Shown: positions 18,771 to 29,225, counted from the stretch's first letter. The stretch: 64,000 nt of DNA from Sinorhizobium fredii USDA 205 (GCF_001461695.1 NZ_AUTC01000138.1:1-64000); one strand, 5' to 3'. Program-made: numbers and translations. Notes: generated from the letters alone by a model not told the origin.

Positions 18771-19727
18771 CTAAAGCAGGGCCTCGAGTTCGGCGACCTT
18801 GTCATTGACCAGCCAGCCATAATAGTTTTCTTCCGGCCATTGGACTTCGCCGCCAGCGTTCTTCGCCGCAAGTGCCGCGGCGCGCTCATCCGGGTTGCCG
18901 ACGTTGTAGAGCGTCGCCGTCAGGCCGGGATTATGGGAGATGTCCACGCCGGCGATCGACCGGTAGGCATCGATCGAATGGCGGATCGAGGCGGCCATAT
19001 AGGCAAGCGACACGTCCGGATCCATGATCGCCTCGTAGACGGCGCCGGCATTGTTCTCGTCGAGACGATCATAGCCGGAGACGCGCGAGACCATGTCCGT
19101 CAGCATCAAGGCGGTCAGCGGGTTGATCTGGCCGAGGCCAAAAGTCTGGCCGGCAAAGAAGGGCTGGAAGAAGACGGCGCTGAAGCGGTTGTTCGGGAAG
19201 GTTTGCCCGCCAACCGTCCGGCCGCGGAACTCGCGCTCCCAGACCCGTTCGCGGCAGCTCCACAGCGCATAGGACGTCTTCTCGCCGGCACAGTCGGCAA
19301 ATTGTTGACGCTTGACGAATTCGTCGACGGACTCGCCGTCATAACCGAAGTGGAAGCTGTTACCGGCATAGGCGGCCGCCTTGACGTAGTAAGCCTGCAG
19401 GCGGTCATAGGCGTCGACATTGTAGGTATGCTCGCCGACGATGGCACCGATCATATGGATCGGGGCGATGCCGTAAGCGGCGGCGGTCGACTTGATCTTT
19501 GCCACCAGTTTGCGGTCGTTGGCCAGCAGCTCGCGCACCTTCTCGTACTTCGCGTCGAAGGAGGTCCGGCCGGCCTTGGTGCGGCGAAGGGAAGCACCGG
19601 GAACGCGCGGCTGCTCGGCGTGCCGGTTGCCTTTCGGAACCACGCGAATCTCGGCCAGGACCGGTTGCGCCGCGGAGAAGCAAAGCGTGGCGATAAGAAG
19701 CAGGCAGGCGGTAAGGCGCACGTTCAA
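18771..19727 (-). CDS. Secreted DUF1402 family protein
   Basis: A 318-residue protein with a Sec signal peptide (LLLIATLCFSAAQPVLA, cleaved near residue 25). The rest matches the DUF1402 family of rhizobia. Segments such as GAIVGEHTYN, FGLGQINPLTALML and PDVSLAYMAASIRHSID recall lytic-transglycosylase folds (a Glu followed by a GLGQI-like strand), so a peptidoglycan role is possible but not shown. It is a single gene upstream of P450 in the direction of transcription, with a 114-base gap. Confidence 0.8.
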   Translation of the reverse strand: MNVRLTACLLLIATLCFSAAQPVLAEIRVVPKGNRHAEQPRVPGASLRRTKAGRTSFDAKYEKVRELLANDRKLVAKIKSTAAAYGIAPIHMIGAIVGEHTYNVDAYDRLQAYYVKAAAYAGNSFHFGYDGESVDEFVKRQQFADCAGEKTSYALWSCRERVWEREFRGRTVGGQTFPNNRFSAVFFQPFFAGQTFGLGQINPLTALMLTDMVSRVSGYDRLDENNAGAVYEAIMDPDVSLAYMAASIRHSIDAYRSIAGVDISHNPGLTATLYNVGNPDERAAALAAKNAGGEVQWPEENYYGWLVNDKVAELEALL

Positions 19728-19828
19728 TTTTCCTGTGAAGCTAGGCCCCGATTCGTCCGGGCGCGGCCACCTAGGGCAGAATCATGTCGGAATAATGCCC
19801 CGTTTTCGACCGGTCACCGTTCGCTCTA

Positions 19829-19864
19829 GAAAAAATATGGGCGCCTGTCGAGTGACAGGCGCCC
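19829..19864 (-). terminator. Intrinsic terminator of hslU
   Basis: A perfect 11-bp stem, GGGCGCCTGTC and GACAGGCGCCC, around a four-base loop. On the minus strand it is followed by ATATTTTTTC. It lies about 49 bases after the hslU stop and ends the hslV-GNAT-hslU transcript. Confidence 0.88.
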
Positions 19865-19912
19865 CACAATGCGGTGATCGACGCTATTTGGCGGGCGACT
19901 GCAGCGCCAACG

Positions 19913-21217
19913 TCACAGAATGTAGCGCGACAGGTCGGTATTGGCGGCAAGGTCACCGACATGCTTGCGGACATAGTCCGCGTCGATCATCAGCGTGTCG
20001 CCGCCGCGATCGGGCGCGTTGAAGGAGATGTCGTCGAGGACGCGTTCCATCACCGTCTGCAGGCGGCGGGCGCCGATGTTCTCGACATTGGCGTTGAGCT
20101 GCACGCCGACCTCCGCGAGCGCGTCGATCGCGTCCTCGGTGAAGTCGAGCGCCACGCCTTCCGTTTCAAGAAGGGCCTTGTACTGGCGGATGAGGCTTGC
20201 CTCCGTCTCCGTCAGGATGCGGCGGAAGTCTTCCTTGGTGAGGGCACGCAACTCGACCCGGATCGGCAGGCGGCCCTGCAGCTCGGGCAGCAGGTCCGAC
20301 GGCTTCGACACATGGAAAGCGCCGGAGGCGATGAAGAGGATGTGATCCGTCTTCACCGGCCCGTATTTCGTCGCGACCGTCGTGCCCTCGACCAGCGGCA
20401 GGAGGTCGCGCTGGACGCCCTCGCGCGAAACGCCGGCACCGATGCCCCCGTCGCGGGCGGCGATCTTGTCGATCTCGTCGAGGAAGACGATGCCGTCGTT
20501 TTCCGCTGCCGCCACCGCCTCGCGCTGGATCTGCTCGTTGTCGAGCAGCTTGTCGGATTCATCGTTGACCAAGAGCTCGTAGGAATCCTTGACCGTCGTC
20601 TTGACCTTCCGGGTCCTGCCGCCCAGCGCCTTGCCGAACATTTCCGACAGGTTCAGGACGCCGATATTGGCGCCCGGCATGCCCGGGATTTCGAAGCCGC
20701 CGGGCGCACCAGTTTCGGCGATGTCGATCTCGATTTCCTTGTCGTCGAGCTCATTGGCCCTGAGCTTCTTGCGGAAGGAATCGCGCGTTGCCGGCGATGC
20801 CGTCGTGCCGACCAGCGCTTCGAGTACGCGCTCTTCGGCGTTCTGATGGGCCTTCGCCTTGACGTCGGCGCGCTTCTTCTCGCGCACCAGCGTGATGCCG
20901 ACCTCGACGAGGTCGCGGACGATCTGTTCGACATCGCGGCCAACATAGCCGACCTCTGTGAACTTCGTGGCCTCAACCTTGACGAAGGGCGCACCGGCCA
21001 GCTTGGCGAGACGGCGGGAAATCTCCGTCTTGCCGACACCGGTCGGGCCGATCATCAGGATGTTCTTCGGCATGACCTCGTCGCGCAGCTCGTCGCTGAG
21101 CTGCTGGCGGCGCCAGCGGTTGCGCAGCGCGATCGCCACGGCGCGTTTCGCGTCTTTCTGGCCGATGATGTAGCGGTCGAGCTCGGAAACGATCTCTCTG
21201 GGGGAAAAATTGGTCAT
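19913..21217 (-). CDS. hslU: ATP-dependent protease ATPase subunit HslU
   Basis: A 434-residue AAA+ unfoldase that feeds substrates to the HslV peptidase. Walker [10 protein letters not shown] lies near residue 57 and Walker [11 protein letters not shown] near residue 240; the intermediate I-domain between them and the C-terminal arginine-finger region are present. The C-terminus ends LSRYIL, the motif that inserts into HslV. The start overlaps the stop of the acetyltransferase gene as ATGA, so it is translationally coupled to a gene between it and hslV. Confidence 0.97.
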   Translation of the reverse strand: MTNFSPREIVSELDRYIIGQKDAKRAVAIALRNRWRRQQLSDELRDEVMPKNILMIGPTGVGKTEISRRLAKLAGAPFVKVEATKFTEVGYVGRDVEQIVRDLVEVGITLVREKKRADVKAKAHQNAEERVLEALVGTTASPATRDSFRKKLRANELDDKEIEIDIAETGAPGGFEIPGMPGANIGVLNLSEMFGKALGGRTRKVKTTVKDSYELLVNDESDKLLDNEQIQREAVAAAENDGIVFLDEIDKIAARDGGIGAGVSREGVQRDLLPLVEGTTVATKYGPVKTDHILFIASGAFHVSKPSDLLPELQGRLPIRVELRALTKEDFRRILTETEASLIRQYKALLETEGVALDFTEDAIDALAEVGVQLNANVENIGARRLQTVMERVLDDISFNAPDRGGDTLMIDADYVRKHVGDLAANTDLSRYIL

Positions 21218-21735
21218 GAATTCCTCTCAAACTCGGTCCGCGTCAGCTCCATGAGGAGGGTCCGGCCGGACTCGTCTATCCATTCGGCGAAGGGCACGAA
21301 GCCGGCCTTCGCATAGGCTCTGACTGCCCGACGGTTGCCGGCATCCGGATCGATGACGATGCGGGCGGCGCCCTTTTCGAACAGCCTTCCGGCAAAGGCC
21401 CTGAGCGCGAGAGCCGCGACGCCTTTGCCGGTCATTTCAGGTGGGCCGATGAAGATATCGACGCCGGGCGTGTCGGATGACAAATCCTTTGCCCAGGGTT
21501 CCTCGTCATATTGCGAGGGAATCCAGGACTGGATGTAGCCTGCCGGTTCGCCCGCCAAGTGAAAGACGAACCCGTCGACCTCGCCGGTGGCGCAACCCTC
21601 GCGGATCAGCCCGAGTTCCACATCCGGGTCGCCCCACCATTGTCGGACATGCGGCTCCGAAAGCCAGGCAAGCAGCATCGGCAGATGGCGCTCGGCCACC
21701 GGCTCGAAGCTGACATCTGCCCGGTCATTCGGCAT
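21214..21735 (-). CDS. GNAT family N-acetyltransferase (AAC(6')-like)
   Basis: A 173-residue GNAT-fold acetyltransferase. The N-terminus [24 protein letters not shown] and the acetyl-CoA site ([15 protein letters not shown], an atypical Q/RxxGxG/A loop) resemble the AAC(6')-Ib / IucB-like subfamily. The acceptor is unknown. The start ATG 21735 overlaps the hslV end by 11 bases and the stop overlaps the hslU ATG. It is thus sealed inside the hslVU operon. Resistance activity should not be assumed. Confidence 0.85.
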   Translation of the reverse strand: MPNDRADVSFEPVAERHLPMLLAWLSEPHVRQWWGDPDVELGLIREGCATGEVDGFVFHLAGEPAGYIQSWIPSQYDEEPWAKDLSSDTPGVDIFIGPPEMTGKGVAALALRAFAGRLFEKGAARIVIDPDAGNRRAVRAYAKAGFVPFAEWIDESGRTLLMELTRTEFERNS

Positions 21736-22291
21736 CCAGCGTCTCCATGACGACATTGTGGTTGGTATAGACGCAGATGTCTCCGGCGATCTGCAGGGCG
21801 CGCCGGGCGATCTCCTCGGCCGACTTGTCGCTGTCCATCAGCGCGCGCGCCGCGGCAAATGCATAGTTGCCGCCGGAGCCGATGGCGATCGTCCCGTGCT
21901 CCGGCTCGAGCACGTCGCCATTGCCGGTGATCGCCAGCGTCACCGACTTGTCGGCGACCAGCATCATCGCCTCGAGATTGCGCAGGTATTTATTGGTGCG
22001 CCAGTCCTTGGCGAGTTCGACGGCAGCCCGCATCAGCTGGTCGGGATATTGCTCGAGCTTCGCCTCGAGTCGCTCCAGAAGCGTAAAGGCGTCCGCGGTC
22101 GCGCCGGCGAAGCCGGCGATCACGTCGCCCTTGGAGAGGCGCCGGACCTTGCGCGCATTGCCCTTCATCACCGTCTGGCCGAGGCTCACCTGGCCGTCGC
22201 CCGCCATCACCACCTTGCCGCCCTTGCGCACCGTGATGATGGTGGTGGCATGCATCGTTCCGTAAGGTCCGTAAGGATTGTGTTCGCTCAT
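21725..22291 (-). CDS. hslV: ATP-dependent protease peptidase subunit HslV
   Basis: A 188-residue proteasome-type threonine peptidase. The mature N-terminus should be Thr16 in the segment [12 protein letters not shown], after removal of a short propeptide; [13 protein letters not shown] follows as expected. I start at ATG 22291 (MSEHNPYG), the usual rhizobial N-terminus; the open frame runs further upstream into the gap shared with hisB. It is the promoter-proximal gene of hslV-GNAT-hslU, divergent from the his operon. Confidence 0.96.
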   Translation of the reverse strand: MSEHNPYGPYGTMHATTIITVRKGGKVVMAGDGQVSLGQTVMKGNARKVRRLSKGDVIAGFAGATADAFTLLERLEAKLEQYPDQLMRAAVELAKDWRTNKYLRNLEAMMLVADKSVTLAITGNGDVLEPEHGTIAIGSGGNYAFAAARALMDSDKSAEEIARRALQIAGDICVYTNHNVVMETLDAE

Positions 22292-22585
22292 CAAAATACC
22301 CGTCGGCCCCGAAATCCGAGGCGTTGCGGCCCGAAAAAGCCTGGTTGCTTGAGGCCTATGTAAGTTAGCGCGACGCGATTGCAAATGCGTGGCTCAAATC
22401 ACCGCGATCCCCCTTCTTGCGGCGGATCGCGCCTGTCGCCGCGGGCCGATCGAATCTCCTTCGCAGTTCTGGATATTTCGTGCCTCGCCTGATATGAGCG
22501 GCTCTGGAACCGGGTGAGGCGGGCCGAAAGGCGTTCCGTCGCCATCACCCGCCCCCGGTTTATCGCGTGCAGACAGGAGAGCCTG

Positions 22586-23194
22586 ATGGCAGACGTGACG
22601 CTGAGCCGCACCGGCCAGGTTTCGCGAAAAACGAATGAAACGGCCGTGTCCGTCGCCGTCAATATCGACGGTACGGGCGCGTCGAAGATTGCGACCGGCG
22701 TCGGCTTCTTCGATCATATGCTCGACCAGCTGGCGCGCCATTCGCTGATCGACATGGAGATCAAGACGGAGGGCGACCTGCATGTCGACGACCATCACAC
22801 CGTCGAAGATACCGGCATTGCCATCGGCCAGGCGATCGCCAAGGCGCTCGGCGATCGCCGCGGCATCACCCGCTACGCCTCGCTCGACCTCGCCATGGAC
22901 GAGACGATGACGCGCGCCGCCGTCGATGTCTCCGGCCGGCCCTTCCTCGTCTGGAACGTGACCTTCACCTCGCCGAAGATCGGCACCTTCGATACCGAGC
23001 TGGTGCGCGAATTCTTCCAGGCGCTCGCCCAGCACGCCGGCATCACGCTGCATGTGCAGAATATCTACGGCGCCAACAACCACCATATCGCCGAGACCTG
23101 CTTCAAATCCGTCGCCCGCGTGCTGCGCACGGCAACCGAAATCGATCCGCGCCAGGCTGGACGCGTTCCCTCGACGAAGGGCACGCTTGCCTGA
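22586..23194 (+). CDS. hisB: Imidazoleglycerol-phosphate dehydratase
   Basis: A 202-residue monofunctional HisB that dehydrates imidazole glycerol phosphate in histidine synthesis. Both metal-binding repeats are present, [16 protein letters not shown] near residue 67 and [11 protein letters not shown] near residue 163. ATG 22586 is preceded by AGGAGA and gives the family N-terminus; the longer frame from 22514 is not supported. It leads a seven-gene his-coaA cluster. The 294-base gap upstream holds the divergent hslV promoter and no other gene. Confidence 0.97.
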   Translation: MADVTLSRTGQVSRKTNETAVSVAVNIDGTGASKIATGVGFFDHMLDQLARHSLIDMEIKTEGDLHVDDHHTVEDTGIAIGQAIAKALGDRRGITRYASLDLAMDETMTRAAVDVSGRPFLVWNVTFTSPKIGTFDTELVREFFQALAQHAGITLHVQNIYGANNHHIAETCFKSVARVLRTATEIDPRQAGRVPSTKGTLA

Positions 23195-23218
23195 GCCGGC
23201 CAAGACTGGCTGAAGACC

Positions 23219-23695
23219 ATGGCCTCCTATCTGATCATGACTCCGCCCGGCGCACCCGCCGACGACGAAAGGGCGCGGTTCATCGCCGACGGTTTTTCTT
23301 GGGTATCCTTCTTCTTCCCCGCGCTCTGGCTGATGGCCAAGCGGGCCTGGCTGCTTGGAATCTCCGTTGCCGTTCTGCAAATTTTGTTAATCCTTGTGTC
23401 GACGCTGCCCGGCGGATTTACCGCCGCGCTGATCCTGCAACTGGCGCTCAGCCTCGTGGTCTCGCTGGAAGGGCCGCTTTTCATCGCCCGGAAGCTCGCG
23501 GCCGAGGACTGGACGCTACGTACGATCCTTCCGGCCCGCAACATCGAGACGGCGGAGGAGATCTACTTCTCGAACGCTACAGCGACGGCGCATCATCGAA
23601 GCGCAACTCCGTTGCAGTCTATCGAATGGTCCAAGACTGGACGGACGGAAAAAGCCGCCGGACTGGGCCTCTTTGAATCCTATGGAGAGCGTTGA
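23219..23695 (+). CDS. DUF2628 domain membrane protein
   Basis: A 158-residue protein of the DUF2628 family. After a cytoplasmic start ([17 protein letters not shown]) come about three hydrophobic segments between residues 30 and 90, so it is an inner-membrane protein. The C-terminal part is polar. It lies between hisB and hisH, overlaps the hisH ATG by one base (TGATG), and is co-transcribed with histidine genes without being a known histidine enzyme. Confidence 0.85.
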   Translation: MASYLIMTPPGAPADDERARFIADGFSWVSFFFPALWLMAKRAWLLGISVAVLQILLILVSTLPGGFTAALILQLALSLVVSLEGPLFIARKLAAEDWTLRTILPARNIETAEEIYFSNATATAHHRSATPLQSIEWSKTGRTEKAAGLGLFESYGER

Positions 23696-24345
23696 TGCGG
23701 GTCGCCATCATTGACTACGGCTCGGGCAATCTGCGCTCGGCCACCAAAGCCTTCGAGCGGGCGGCGCTCGAAGCCGGCATCGATGCCGAAATCGACCTGA
23801 CGGACAAGCCGGACCGGGTGGCTTCGGCCGACCGCATCGTGCTGCCGGGCGTCGGCGCCTATGCCGACTGCCGCCGCGGCCTCGACGCCGTCGCCGGCAT
23901 GGAAGAGGCGCTCGCGCAGGCCGTCGAGAAAGAGGGGCGTCCCTTTCTCGGCATCTGCGTCGGCATGCAGCTGATGTCGTCGCGGGGGCTGGAAAAGACC
24001 ACCACGCACGGCTTCGGCTGGATTCCGGGCGATGTCGTGGAAATGATGCCCGACGACCCGTCGCTGAAGATCCCGCAGATCGGCTGGAACACGCTCAGGC
24101 TCAACCGGCCGCACGCGCTCTTCGAGGGCATTCCGACCGGAGAGTCCGGGCTGCACGCCTATTTCGTGCATTCCTATCACCTCGCCGCCGCAAAGCCGGA
24201 GCAGGTGATCGCCGAGACGGAGTATGGCGGTCCGGTGACGGCCTTCGTCGCAAGCGGCAACAAGGCCGGCGCGCAGTTCCACCCCGAAAAGAGCCAGACG
24301 CTCGGCCTAGCCCTCCTTTCGAATTTCCTGCGGTGGAAGCCGTGA
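23695..24345 (+). CDS. hisH: Imidazole glycerol phosphate synthase subunit HisH
   Basis: A 216-residue class I glutamine amidotransferase that supplies ammonia to HisF. The nucleophile is Cys88 in [10 protein letters not shown]; the His and Glu of the triad are in AQFHPEKSQ near residue 195. I take ATG 23695, which overlaps the DUF2628 stop, rather than the TTG one codon earlier. Confidence 0.97.
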   Translation: MRVAIIDYGSGNLRSATKAFERAALEAGIDAEIDLTDKPDRVASADRIVLPGVGAYADCRRGLDAVAGMEEALAQAVEKEGRPFLGICVGMQLMSSRGLEKTTTHGFGWIPGDVVEMMPDDPSLKIPQIGWNTLRLNRPHALFEGIPTGESGLHAYFVHSYHLAAAKPEQVIAETEYGGPVTAFVASGNKAGAQFHPEKSQTLGLALLSNFLRWKP

Positions 24346-24373
24346 GCCTCCCGCGACCTGATCGGACGAACAC

Positions 24374-25111
24374 ATGATTCTCTTTCCCGCAATCGACCTC
24401 AAGGACGGCCAGTGCGTCCGCCTCAAGCTCGGCGACATGGACCAGGCGACCGTCTACAATCCCGATCCCGCCGCCCAGGCGCGCGCCTTCGAGGAACAGG
24501 GCTTCGAGTGGCTGCATGTCGTCGACCTGAACGGCGCCTTCGCCGGTGAGACGGTGAACGGCGCTGCGGTCGACGCCATCCTCAAGGCGACCCGCAACCC
24601 GGTGCAGCTCGGCGGCGGCATCCGCACGCTCGAGCATATCGAGAACTGGCTTTCGCGCGGTCTCAAGCGCGTTATCCTCGGCACCGTCGCGGTGCGCGAT
24701 CCGACGCTGGTGATCGAGGCCTGCCGCAAGTTCCCCGGCCGGGTGGCGGTCGGCATCGACGCCAAGGGCGGCAAGGTGGCGGTCGAAGGCTGGGCGGAAG
24801 CCTCCGAGCTCGGCGTCATCGAGCTTGCGAAGAAGTTCGAGGGCGCCGGCGTCTCGGCGATCATCTATACCGACATCGATCGCGATGGCATCCTGACCGG
24901 CATCAACTGGGAGTCGACCCTGGAACTCGCCAATGCGGTCTCCATTCCGGTCATCGCCTCGGGCGGGCTTGCGTCGATGGACGACATCCGCCACTTGACC
25001 GCGCCGGATGCTGCGAAGCTCGAAGGGGCGATCTCGGGCCGGGCGCTCTATGACGGGCGGATCGATCCGAAAGAGGCGCTGGCCTTGATCCGCGCCGCGC
25101 GAAAGGGATGA
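24374..25111 (+). CDS. hisA: ProFAR isomerase HisA
   Basis: A 245-residue (beta/alpha)8-barrel that isomerises ProFAR to PRFAR. The first catalytic Asp is in [10 protein letters not shown] (Asp8) and the second in [14 protein letters not shown] near residue 130. It begins 28 bases after hisH and ends four bases before hisF. Confidence 0.97.
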   Translation: MILFPAIDLKDGQCVRLKLGDMDQATVYNPDPAAQARAFEEQGFEWLHVVDLNGAFAGETVNGAAVDAILKATRNPVQLGGGIRTLEHIENWLSRGLKRVILGTVAVRDPTLVIEACRKFPGRVAVGIDAKGGKVAVEGWAEASELGVIELAKKFEGAGVSAIIYTDIDRDGILTGINWESTLELANAVSIPVIASGGLASMDDIRHLTAPDAAKLEGAISGRALYDGRIDPKEALALIRAARKG

Positions 25112-25115
25112 ATCG

Positions 25116-25892
25116 ATGACCCTCAAAGCCCGCGTAATCCCCTGCCTCGACGTCAAGGACGGCCGCGTCGTCAAGGGCGTCAATTTCGTCGACCTGATCG
25201 ACGCCGGCGATCCGGTCGAGGCGGCAAAGGCCTATGACGCCGCCGGCGCCGACGAGCTCTGCTTCCTCGACATCACCGCCTCGTCGGACAATCGCGAGAC
25301 GATCTTCGACGTCGTCGCCCGCACTGCGGAGCAATGCTTCATGCCGCTCACCGTCGGCGGCGGTGTGCGCCAGGTGTCGGATATACGCAAGCTGCTGTTG
25401 GCCGGCGCCGACAAGGTGTCGATCAACACGGCGGCGGTAAAGAACCCGGAATTCGTTGCCGAGGCCGCCGACAAGTTCGGCAACCAGTGCATCGTCGTCG
25501 CCATCGACGCGAAGAAGGTCTCGGCCACAGGCGAGGCGGACCGGTGGGAGATCTTCACCCATGGCGGACGCCAGCCGACTGGCATCGACGCGATCGAGTT
25601 CGCCAGGAAGGTCGTCGACCTCGGCGCCGGCGAAATCCTTCTGACCTCGATGGATCGCGACGGCACCAAGAGCGGCTACGACATCGCGCTGACGCGCGCC
25701 ATCGCCGATGCGGTGCGCGCCCCGGTCATCGCCTCCGGCGGCGTCGGAACGCTCGACCACATGGTGGAAGGCATCCGCGACGGCCACGCGACGGCGGTGC
25801 TTGCAGCCTCCATCTTCCACTTCGGCACCTACAGCATCGGCGAGGCGAAGCGCTACATGGCCGAGCGCGGCATCGCCATGCGGCTCGATTGA
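25116..25892 (+). CDS. hisF: Imidazole glycerol phosphate synthase subunit HisF
   Basis: A 258-residue cyclase partner of HisH. The barrel's first strand carries Asp11 in [14 protein letters not shown] and the second catalytic Asp is in [14 protein letters not shown] near residue 130. Length and motifs are standard. Confidence 0.97.
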   Translation: MTLKARVIPCLDVKDGRVVKGVNFVDLIDAGDPVEAAKAYDAAGADELCFLDITASSDNRETIFDVVARTAEQCFMPLTVGGGVRQVSDIRKLLLAGADKVSINTAAVKNPEFVAEAADKFGNQCIVVAIDAKKVSATGEADRWEIFTHGGRQPTGIDAIEFARKVVDLGAGEILLTSMDRDGTKSGYDIALTRAIADAVRAPVIASGGVGTLDHMVEGIRDGHATAVLAASIFHFGTYSIGEAKRYMAERGIAMRLD

Positions 25893-25903
25893 AGGATTTC
25901 GTG

Positions 25904-26227
25904 ATGAGCGCGTTTACCCTCACCGAACTGGAGAAAATTGTCGCGACCCGCGCCAAGGCGGCGCCGGACGAGTCCTGGACGGCCAAGCTGGTCAGTGCCG
26001 GTCAGCCGAAGGCAGCCAAGAAACTCGGCGAGGAGGCGGTCGAAACAGTGATCGCGGCAGTCAGTGGCGACCGCCAGAATCTGATCGATGAGAGCGCGGA
26101 TCTCCTCTATCATCTTATGGTCGTATTGAATATCGCCGCCGTCCCGTTGCAAGATGTGATGAGCGAACTGGCCAGGCGGACGAGCCAGTCCGGCCTGCAG
26201 GAGAAGGCAAACCGGCAGACTTCATGA
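25904..26227 (+). CDS. hisE: Phosphoribosyl-ATP pyrophosphatase
   Basis: A 107-residue MazG-like pyrophosphatase that converts PR-ATP to PR-AMP. The metal-binding helices are visible: [12 protein letters not shown] near residue 45 and [14 protein letters not shown] near residue 65. It starts at ATG 25904, 11 bases after hisF, and its stop overlaps the coaA ATG. Confidence 0.95.
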   Translation: MSAFTLTELEKIVATRAKAAPDESWTAKLVSAGQPKAAKKLGEEAVETVIAAVSGDRQNLIDESADLLYHLMVVLNIAAVPLQDVMSELARRTSQSGLQEKANRQTS

Positions 26228-27219
26228 GCATCGCCGCGAAAGACATAGAACCGGCCGACATTCCCGGAAATCTCACGGGAGGCGAATTCTCGCCCTATCA
26301 CGTCTTCTCCGCCCAGGAATGGTCGCGCTTTCGCGCCGACACGCCGCTCACGCTGACGGCCGAGGAGGTCAAGCGGCTGCGCTCGCTCAACGACCCGGTC
26401 GATCTCGGCGAGGTGCGCCGCATCTATCTATCGCTGTCGCGGCTGCTCTCCGCTCATGTGGAGGCGTCGCAGATCCTCTTCCAGCAGCGCAAACACTTCC
26501 TCAGCATGTCGGACGAGACGAAAACCCCTTACGTCATCGGCATCGCCGGCTCGGTCGCCGTCGGAAAGTCGACCACCGCCCGCATCCTCGCCGAACTGCT
26601 GGCGCGCTGGCCGTCGAGTCCGAAGGTCGATCTCATCACCACCGACGGCTTCCTCTACCCGAATGCGATCCTGCAACGCGACAACATGATGGATCGCAAG
26701 GGCTTCCCGGAGAGCTACGACATCGGCGCGCTGCTGCGCTTCCTGTCGGCGATCAAGGCCGGCCGACCGAACGTCAAGGCGCCGACCTATTCGCACCTGA
26801 CCTATGACGTCATCCCCGACCAGTTCCAGACCATCGACCGGCCGGACATCCTGATCTTCGAGGGGATCAACGTCCTGCAGTCGCGCGACCTGCCGGCCGA
26901 CGGCAAGATCGTGCCTATGGTGTCGGATTTCTTCGACTTCTCGATCTATATCGACGCCGAGGAAAGCCTCATCCACAACTGGTATGTGAGCCGCTTCATG
27001 CGGCTGAGGGAGACGGCCTTCCAGAATCCGCAATCCTTCTTCCACCGCTATTCGACGATCAGCGAGGACGCGGCGCGGGCGATCGCCGAAGGGCTGTGGC
27101 ACAACATCAACCTGAAAAACTTGCACCAGAACATCCAGCCGACGCGGCCGCGCGCCGACCTGATCCTGCAGAAGGGGCCGAGCCACCTGACCCAGACGGT
27201 GGCGCTGAGGAAGCTCTGA
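26224..27219 (+). CDS. coaA: Pantothenate kinase, type I
   Basis: A 331-residue prokaryotic type I pantothenate kinase, first step of coenzyme A synthesis. Walker [13 protein letters not shown] lies near residue 108, and the substrate-site region TTDGFLYPN near residue 138. ATGA overlap with hisE couples the two genes; coaA after hisE is a known rhizobial arrangement. Confidence 0.96.
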   Translation: MSIAAKDIEPADIPGNLTGGEFSPYHVFSAQEWSRFRADTPLTLTAEEVKRLRSLNDPVDLGEVRRIYLSLSRLLSAHVEASQILFQQRKHFLSMSDETKTPYVIGIAGSVAVGKSTTARILAELLARWPSSPKVDLITTDGFLYPNAILQRDNMMDRKGFPESYDIGALLRFLSAIKAGRPNVKAPTYSHLTYDVIPDQFQTIDRPDILIFEGINVLQSRDLPADGKIVPMVSDFFDFSIYIDAEESLIHNWYVSRFMRLRETAFQNPQSFFHRYSTISEDAARAIAEGLWHNINLKNLHQNIQPTRPRADLILQKGPSHLTQTVALRKL

Positions 27220-27260
27220 GCGACTGGCTTAGGTGCGTCGCAAATACCCTTCAGAACAGA

Positions 27261-27416
27261 ACCCCTCCCCAACCCCTCCCCACAAGGGGGAGGGACTTAC
27301 GATGCTGCACTGCCAGCGTTCCAAAGTCGGCCTTTGCGCCGATACGACGGTCGGAAACGGCGGTCGCAGTGAGCGCTGAAGCTCCCTCCCCCTTGTGGGG
27401 AGGGTTGGGGAGGGGT
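27261..27416. repeat. 156-bp MITE-like element with ~34-bp inverted arms
   Basis: The arm 27261-27295 (ACCCCTCCCC-AACCCCTCCCC-ACAAGGGGG type) is the inverted copy of 27383-27416 apart from a one-base length difference in a C run. The centre of about 87 bp has no coding potential. It fills the gap between the convergent coaA and alkB genes and shares the CCCCACAAGGGGG core with the element at 17033-17231. Confidence 0.78.
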
Positions 27417-27430
27417 CTTTACGAAAGCTC

Positions 27431-28042
27431 CTACGGATTGACCCGCCGCAAGGTCAGATTGACGCGGCCGCCGTTCTTCAAGAGCGTCGAGGTGTTCGGA
27501 TAGATGCGATCGACGCCATGAAAGGCAAGCCGCCCCTCGCCGCCGAGCACGACGACGTCGCCGCTTTCGAGCTTGAACGACATGGTCTGCCCGCCGCGCG
27601 TCCGTCCGCCGACGCGGAACAGGCAGCTATCGCCGAGCGAGATCGACACGACGGCCGTTTCCAGGTCGCGCTCGTCCCGATCCTGATGCAAGCCCATGCG
27701 GGCGTCGGCGGAATAGAAGTTGACGAGGCAGGCCTCGGGCTGCTTGTCGCTTGCCGAGACGGTCTGCCAGATGTCCAGGAGGATTTCAGGAATCGGCGGC
27801 CACGGCTGGCGGGTGACGGGATGATCCGGCTGATAGCGATAGCCGCGCGCGCGATCGGTGACCCAGCCGAGCGATCCGCAATTCGTCATGCGCACCGACA
27901 TGGGTTTGCCGGTCTTCGGCATTTCCGGAACGTAGAGCGGCGCCGCGGCGACCACATCGCGAATGGCCTCGACAAGCGCCTCCTGACGTGGGCGGTCGAG
28001 GAAGCCGGGAATATGCCTTATCCCTTTCGGCAGCACCTGCAT
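27431..28042 (-). CDS. alkB: Alpha-ketoglutarate-dependent dioxygenase AlkB
   Basis: A 2-oxoglutarate/Fe(II) dioxygenase that directly reverses methylation of DNA bases. The iron ligands are the HxD pair in GLHQDRDE near residue 123 and His in LAFHGVDR; the oxoglutarate Arg is in NLTLRR at the C-terminus. The substrate-lid motif CLVNFYSADARMG precedes the HxD. ATG 28042 gives 203 residues starting MQVLPKGI; the open frame reaches 28120, which would add 26 basic residues, so the start is uncertain. No Ada gene is nearby. Confidence 0.93.
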   Translation of the reverse strand: MQVLPKGIRHIPGFLDRPRQEALVEAIRDVVAAAPLYVPEMPKTGKPMSVRMTNCGSLGWVTDRARGYRYQPDHPVTRQPWPPIPEILLDIWQTVSASDKQPEACLVNFYSADARMGLHQDRDERDLETAVVSISLGDSCLFRVGGRTRGGQTMSFKLESGDVVVLGGEGRLAFHGVDRIYPNTSTLLKNGGRVNLTLRRVNP

Positions 28043-28164
28043 TGCCGGACCCCTATCGGCCAATATCGACCGGCCCCTTCGCGCAGACGGAACTGCAATG
28101 CGACGGGGCGCGACAGACATGTAGAGTTCGCCGGAGCCGAATGCGACCCGAAAATCGCCTTTGG

Positions 28165-28638
28165 TCAGCCGGCGTCGAGGTCCGGAATGCGCAGCACCTG
28201 GCCGGGATAGATCTTGTCCGGATGGGTCAGCATCGGCTTGTTCGCCTCGAAGATCACCGTGTGTTTGGCGCCCTTGCCCTTGCCGTAATGCGCCTCGGCG
28301 ATCTTCCAGAGATTGTCGCCCTTCCTCACCGTGTAGAATACCGGCGCTTTCGCCGGAACTGGCGCTGCGGCGCCCTCGGCCACCTTCAAATCCGAGGCTT
28401 CGACCGCCGATATGCCGAGCGTATTGCCGACGGCGACGACAGCCTTCTCGAAAATCGACTGGTCCTTGACGACACCCTTGAGGACCACCTTGTCGTCAAC
28501 GACCTCGACCTTGACGTCCTTGGTGCCGAGATCATGCGATGCGAGCTCCTTCTCGACGGTCGCCGCATCCGGCGGGCTAGCGTCGTCGCCGATACCGAGC
28601 TTCTTGCCGGCGTTCTTGATGAAGCTGAACAGACCCAT
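28165..28638 (-). CDS. BON and LysM domain protein (YgaU/Kbp-like)
   Basis: A 157-residue protein with an N-terminal MGLFSFIKNAGKKLG, a BON-type domain (residues about 30-85) and a C-terminal LysM domain (FYTVRKGDNLWKIAEAHYGKG onward). This is the architecture of E. coli YgaU/Kbp, a potassium-binding cytoplasmic protein. There is no signal peptide, so LysM is unlikely to reach peptidoglycan, although the domain is usually a wall binder. ATG 28638 is chosen over a longer frame from 28728 that would overlap arfB's end. Confidence 0.9.
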   Translation of the reverse strand: MGLFSFIKNAGKKLGIGDDASPPDAATVEKELASHDLGTKDVKVEVVDDKVVLKGVVKDQSIFEKAVVAVGNTLGISAVEASDLKVAEGAAAPVPAKAPVFYTVRKGDNLWKIAEAHYGKGKGAKHTVIFEANKPMLTHPDKIYPGQVLRIPDLDAG

Positions 28639-28724
28639 TGTCGCCTCCCTTGCGCAGCATATTCCGGAAAAAGAGGGCGCATCGGCGAAAAGGCAAGGGC
28701 GCAACCGAACGATTCGAGCGCCGC

Positions 28725-29159
28725 TCAATCGCCGGCCGGTCGGCCGCGCAGCTTCTTGATCTCGCCGCGGCCGGATTTCTCCTTCAGCCGCCGCTCGATC
28801 GAACCGCGCGTCGGCTTCGTCTTCTTGCGCGGCGGGGGCGGCGGTTCGGCCGCCTTGAGGATCAGCTCCTTCAGCCGCTCGCGGGCGTCCTCGCGGTTGC
28901 GGTCCTGGCTGCGGAAGCGGCTCGCCTCGATCATCAGCACGCCGTCCTTCGAGGCCCGCCGGCCGGCAAGCTTCAGAGCATTGGCCTTGATGCGATCCGA
29001 CAGCGATGGCGAGGCCTGGATGTTGAAGAAAAGCTGGACGGCCGTCGACACCTTGTTGACGTTCTGGCCGCCCGGACCGCCGGCCAGCACGAACTGTTCC
29101 GTCAGCTCCCAGCCGGCGATGACGATGTTTTCGTTGATGTAAAGCGGTTCGCTTGCCAT
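28725..29159 (-). CDS. arfB: Alternative ribosome-rescue factor ArfB
   Basis: A 144-residue peptidyl-tRNA hydrolase that releases stalled ribosomes. The catalytic GGQ is in AGGPGGQNVNKVST near residue 30. The C-terminal tail is long, basic and rich in Lys and Arg, as required to bind in the mRNA channel. It lacks the codon-recognition domain of RF1/RF2. Confidence 0.95.
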   Translation of the reverse strand: MASEPLYINENIVIAGWELTEQFVLAGGPGGQNVNKVSTAVQLFFNIQASPSLSDRIKANALKLAGRRASKDGVLMIEASRFRSQDRNREDARERLKELILKAAEPPPPPRKKTKPTRGSIERRLKEKSGRGEIKKLRGRPAGD

Positions 29160-29225
29160 GGTCGCTCCTTATCGCTCTATCGCACAGAGTTGTACGGTTG
29201 AGAACGACCTAGAGGCAAAACGCGA

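Noticed and set aside
21214..21735. Aminoglycoside resistance gene
   Set aside because: The AAC(6')-like resemblance is only at the subfamily level, and the operon position inside hslVU argues for a housekeeping role.
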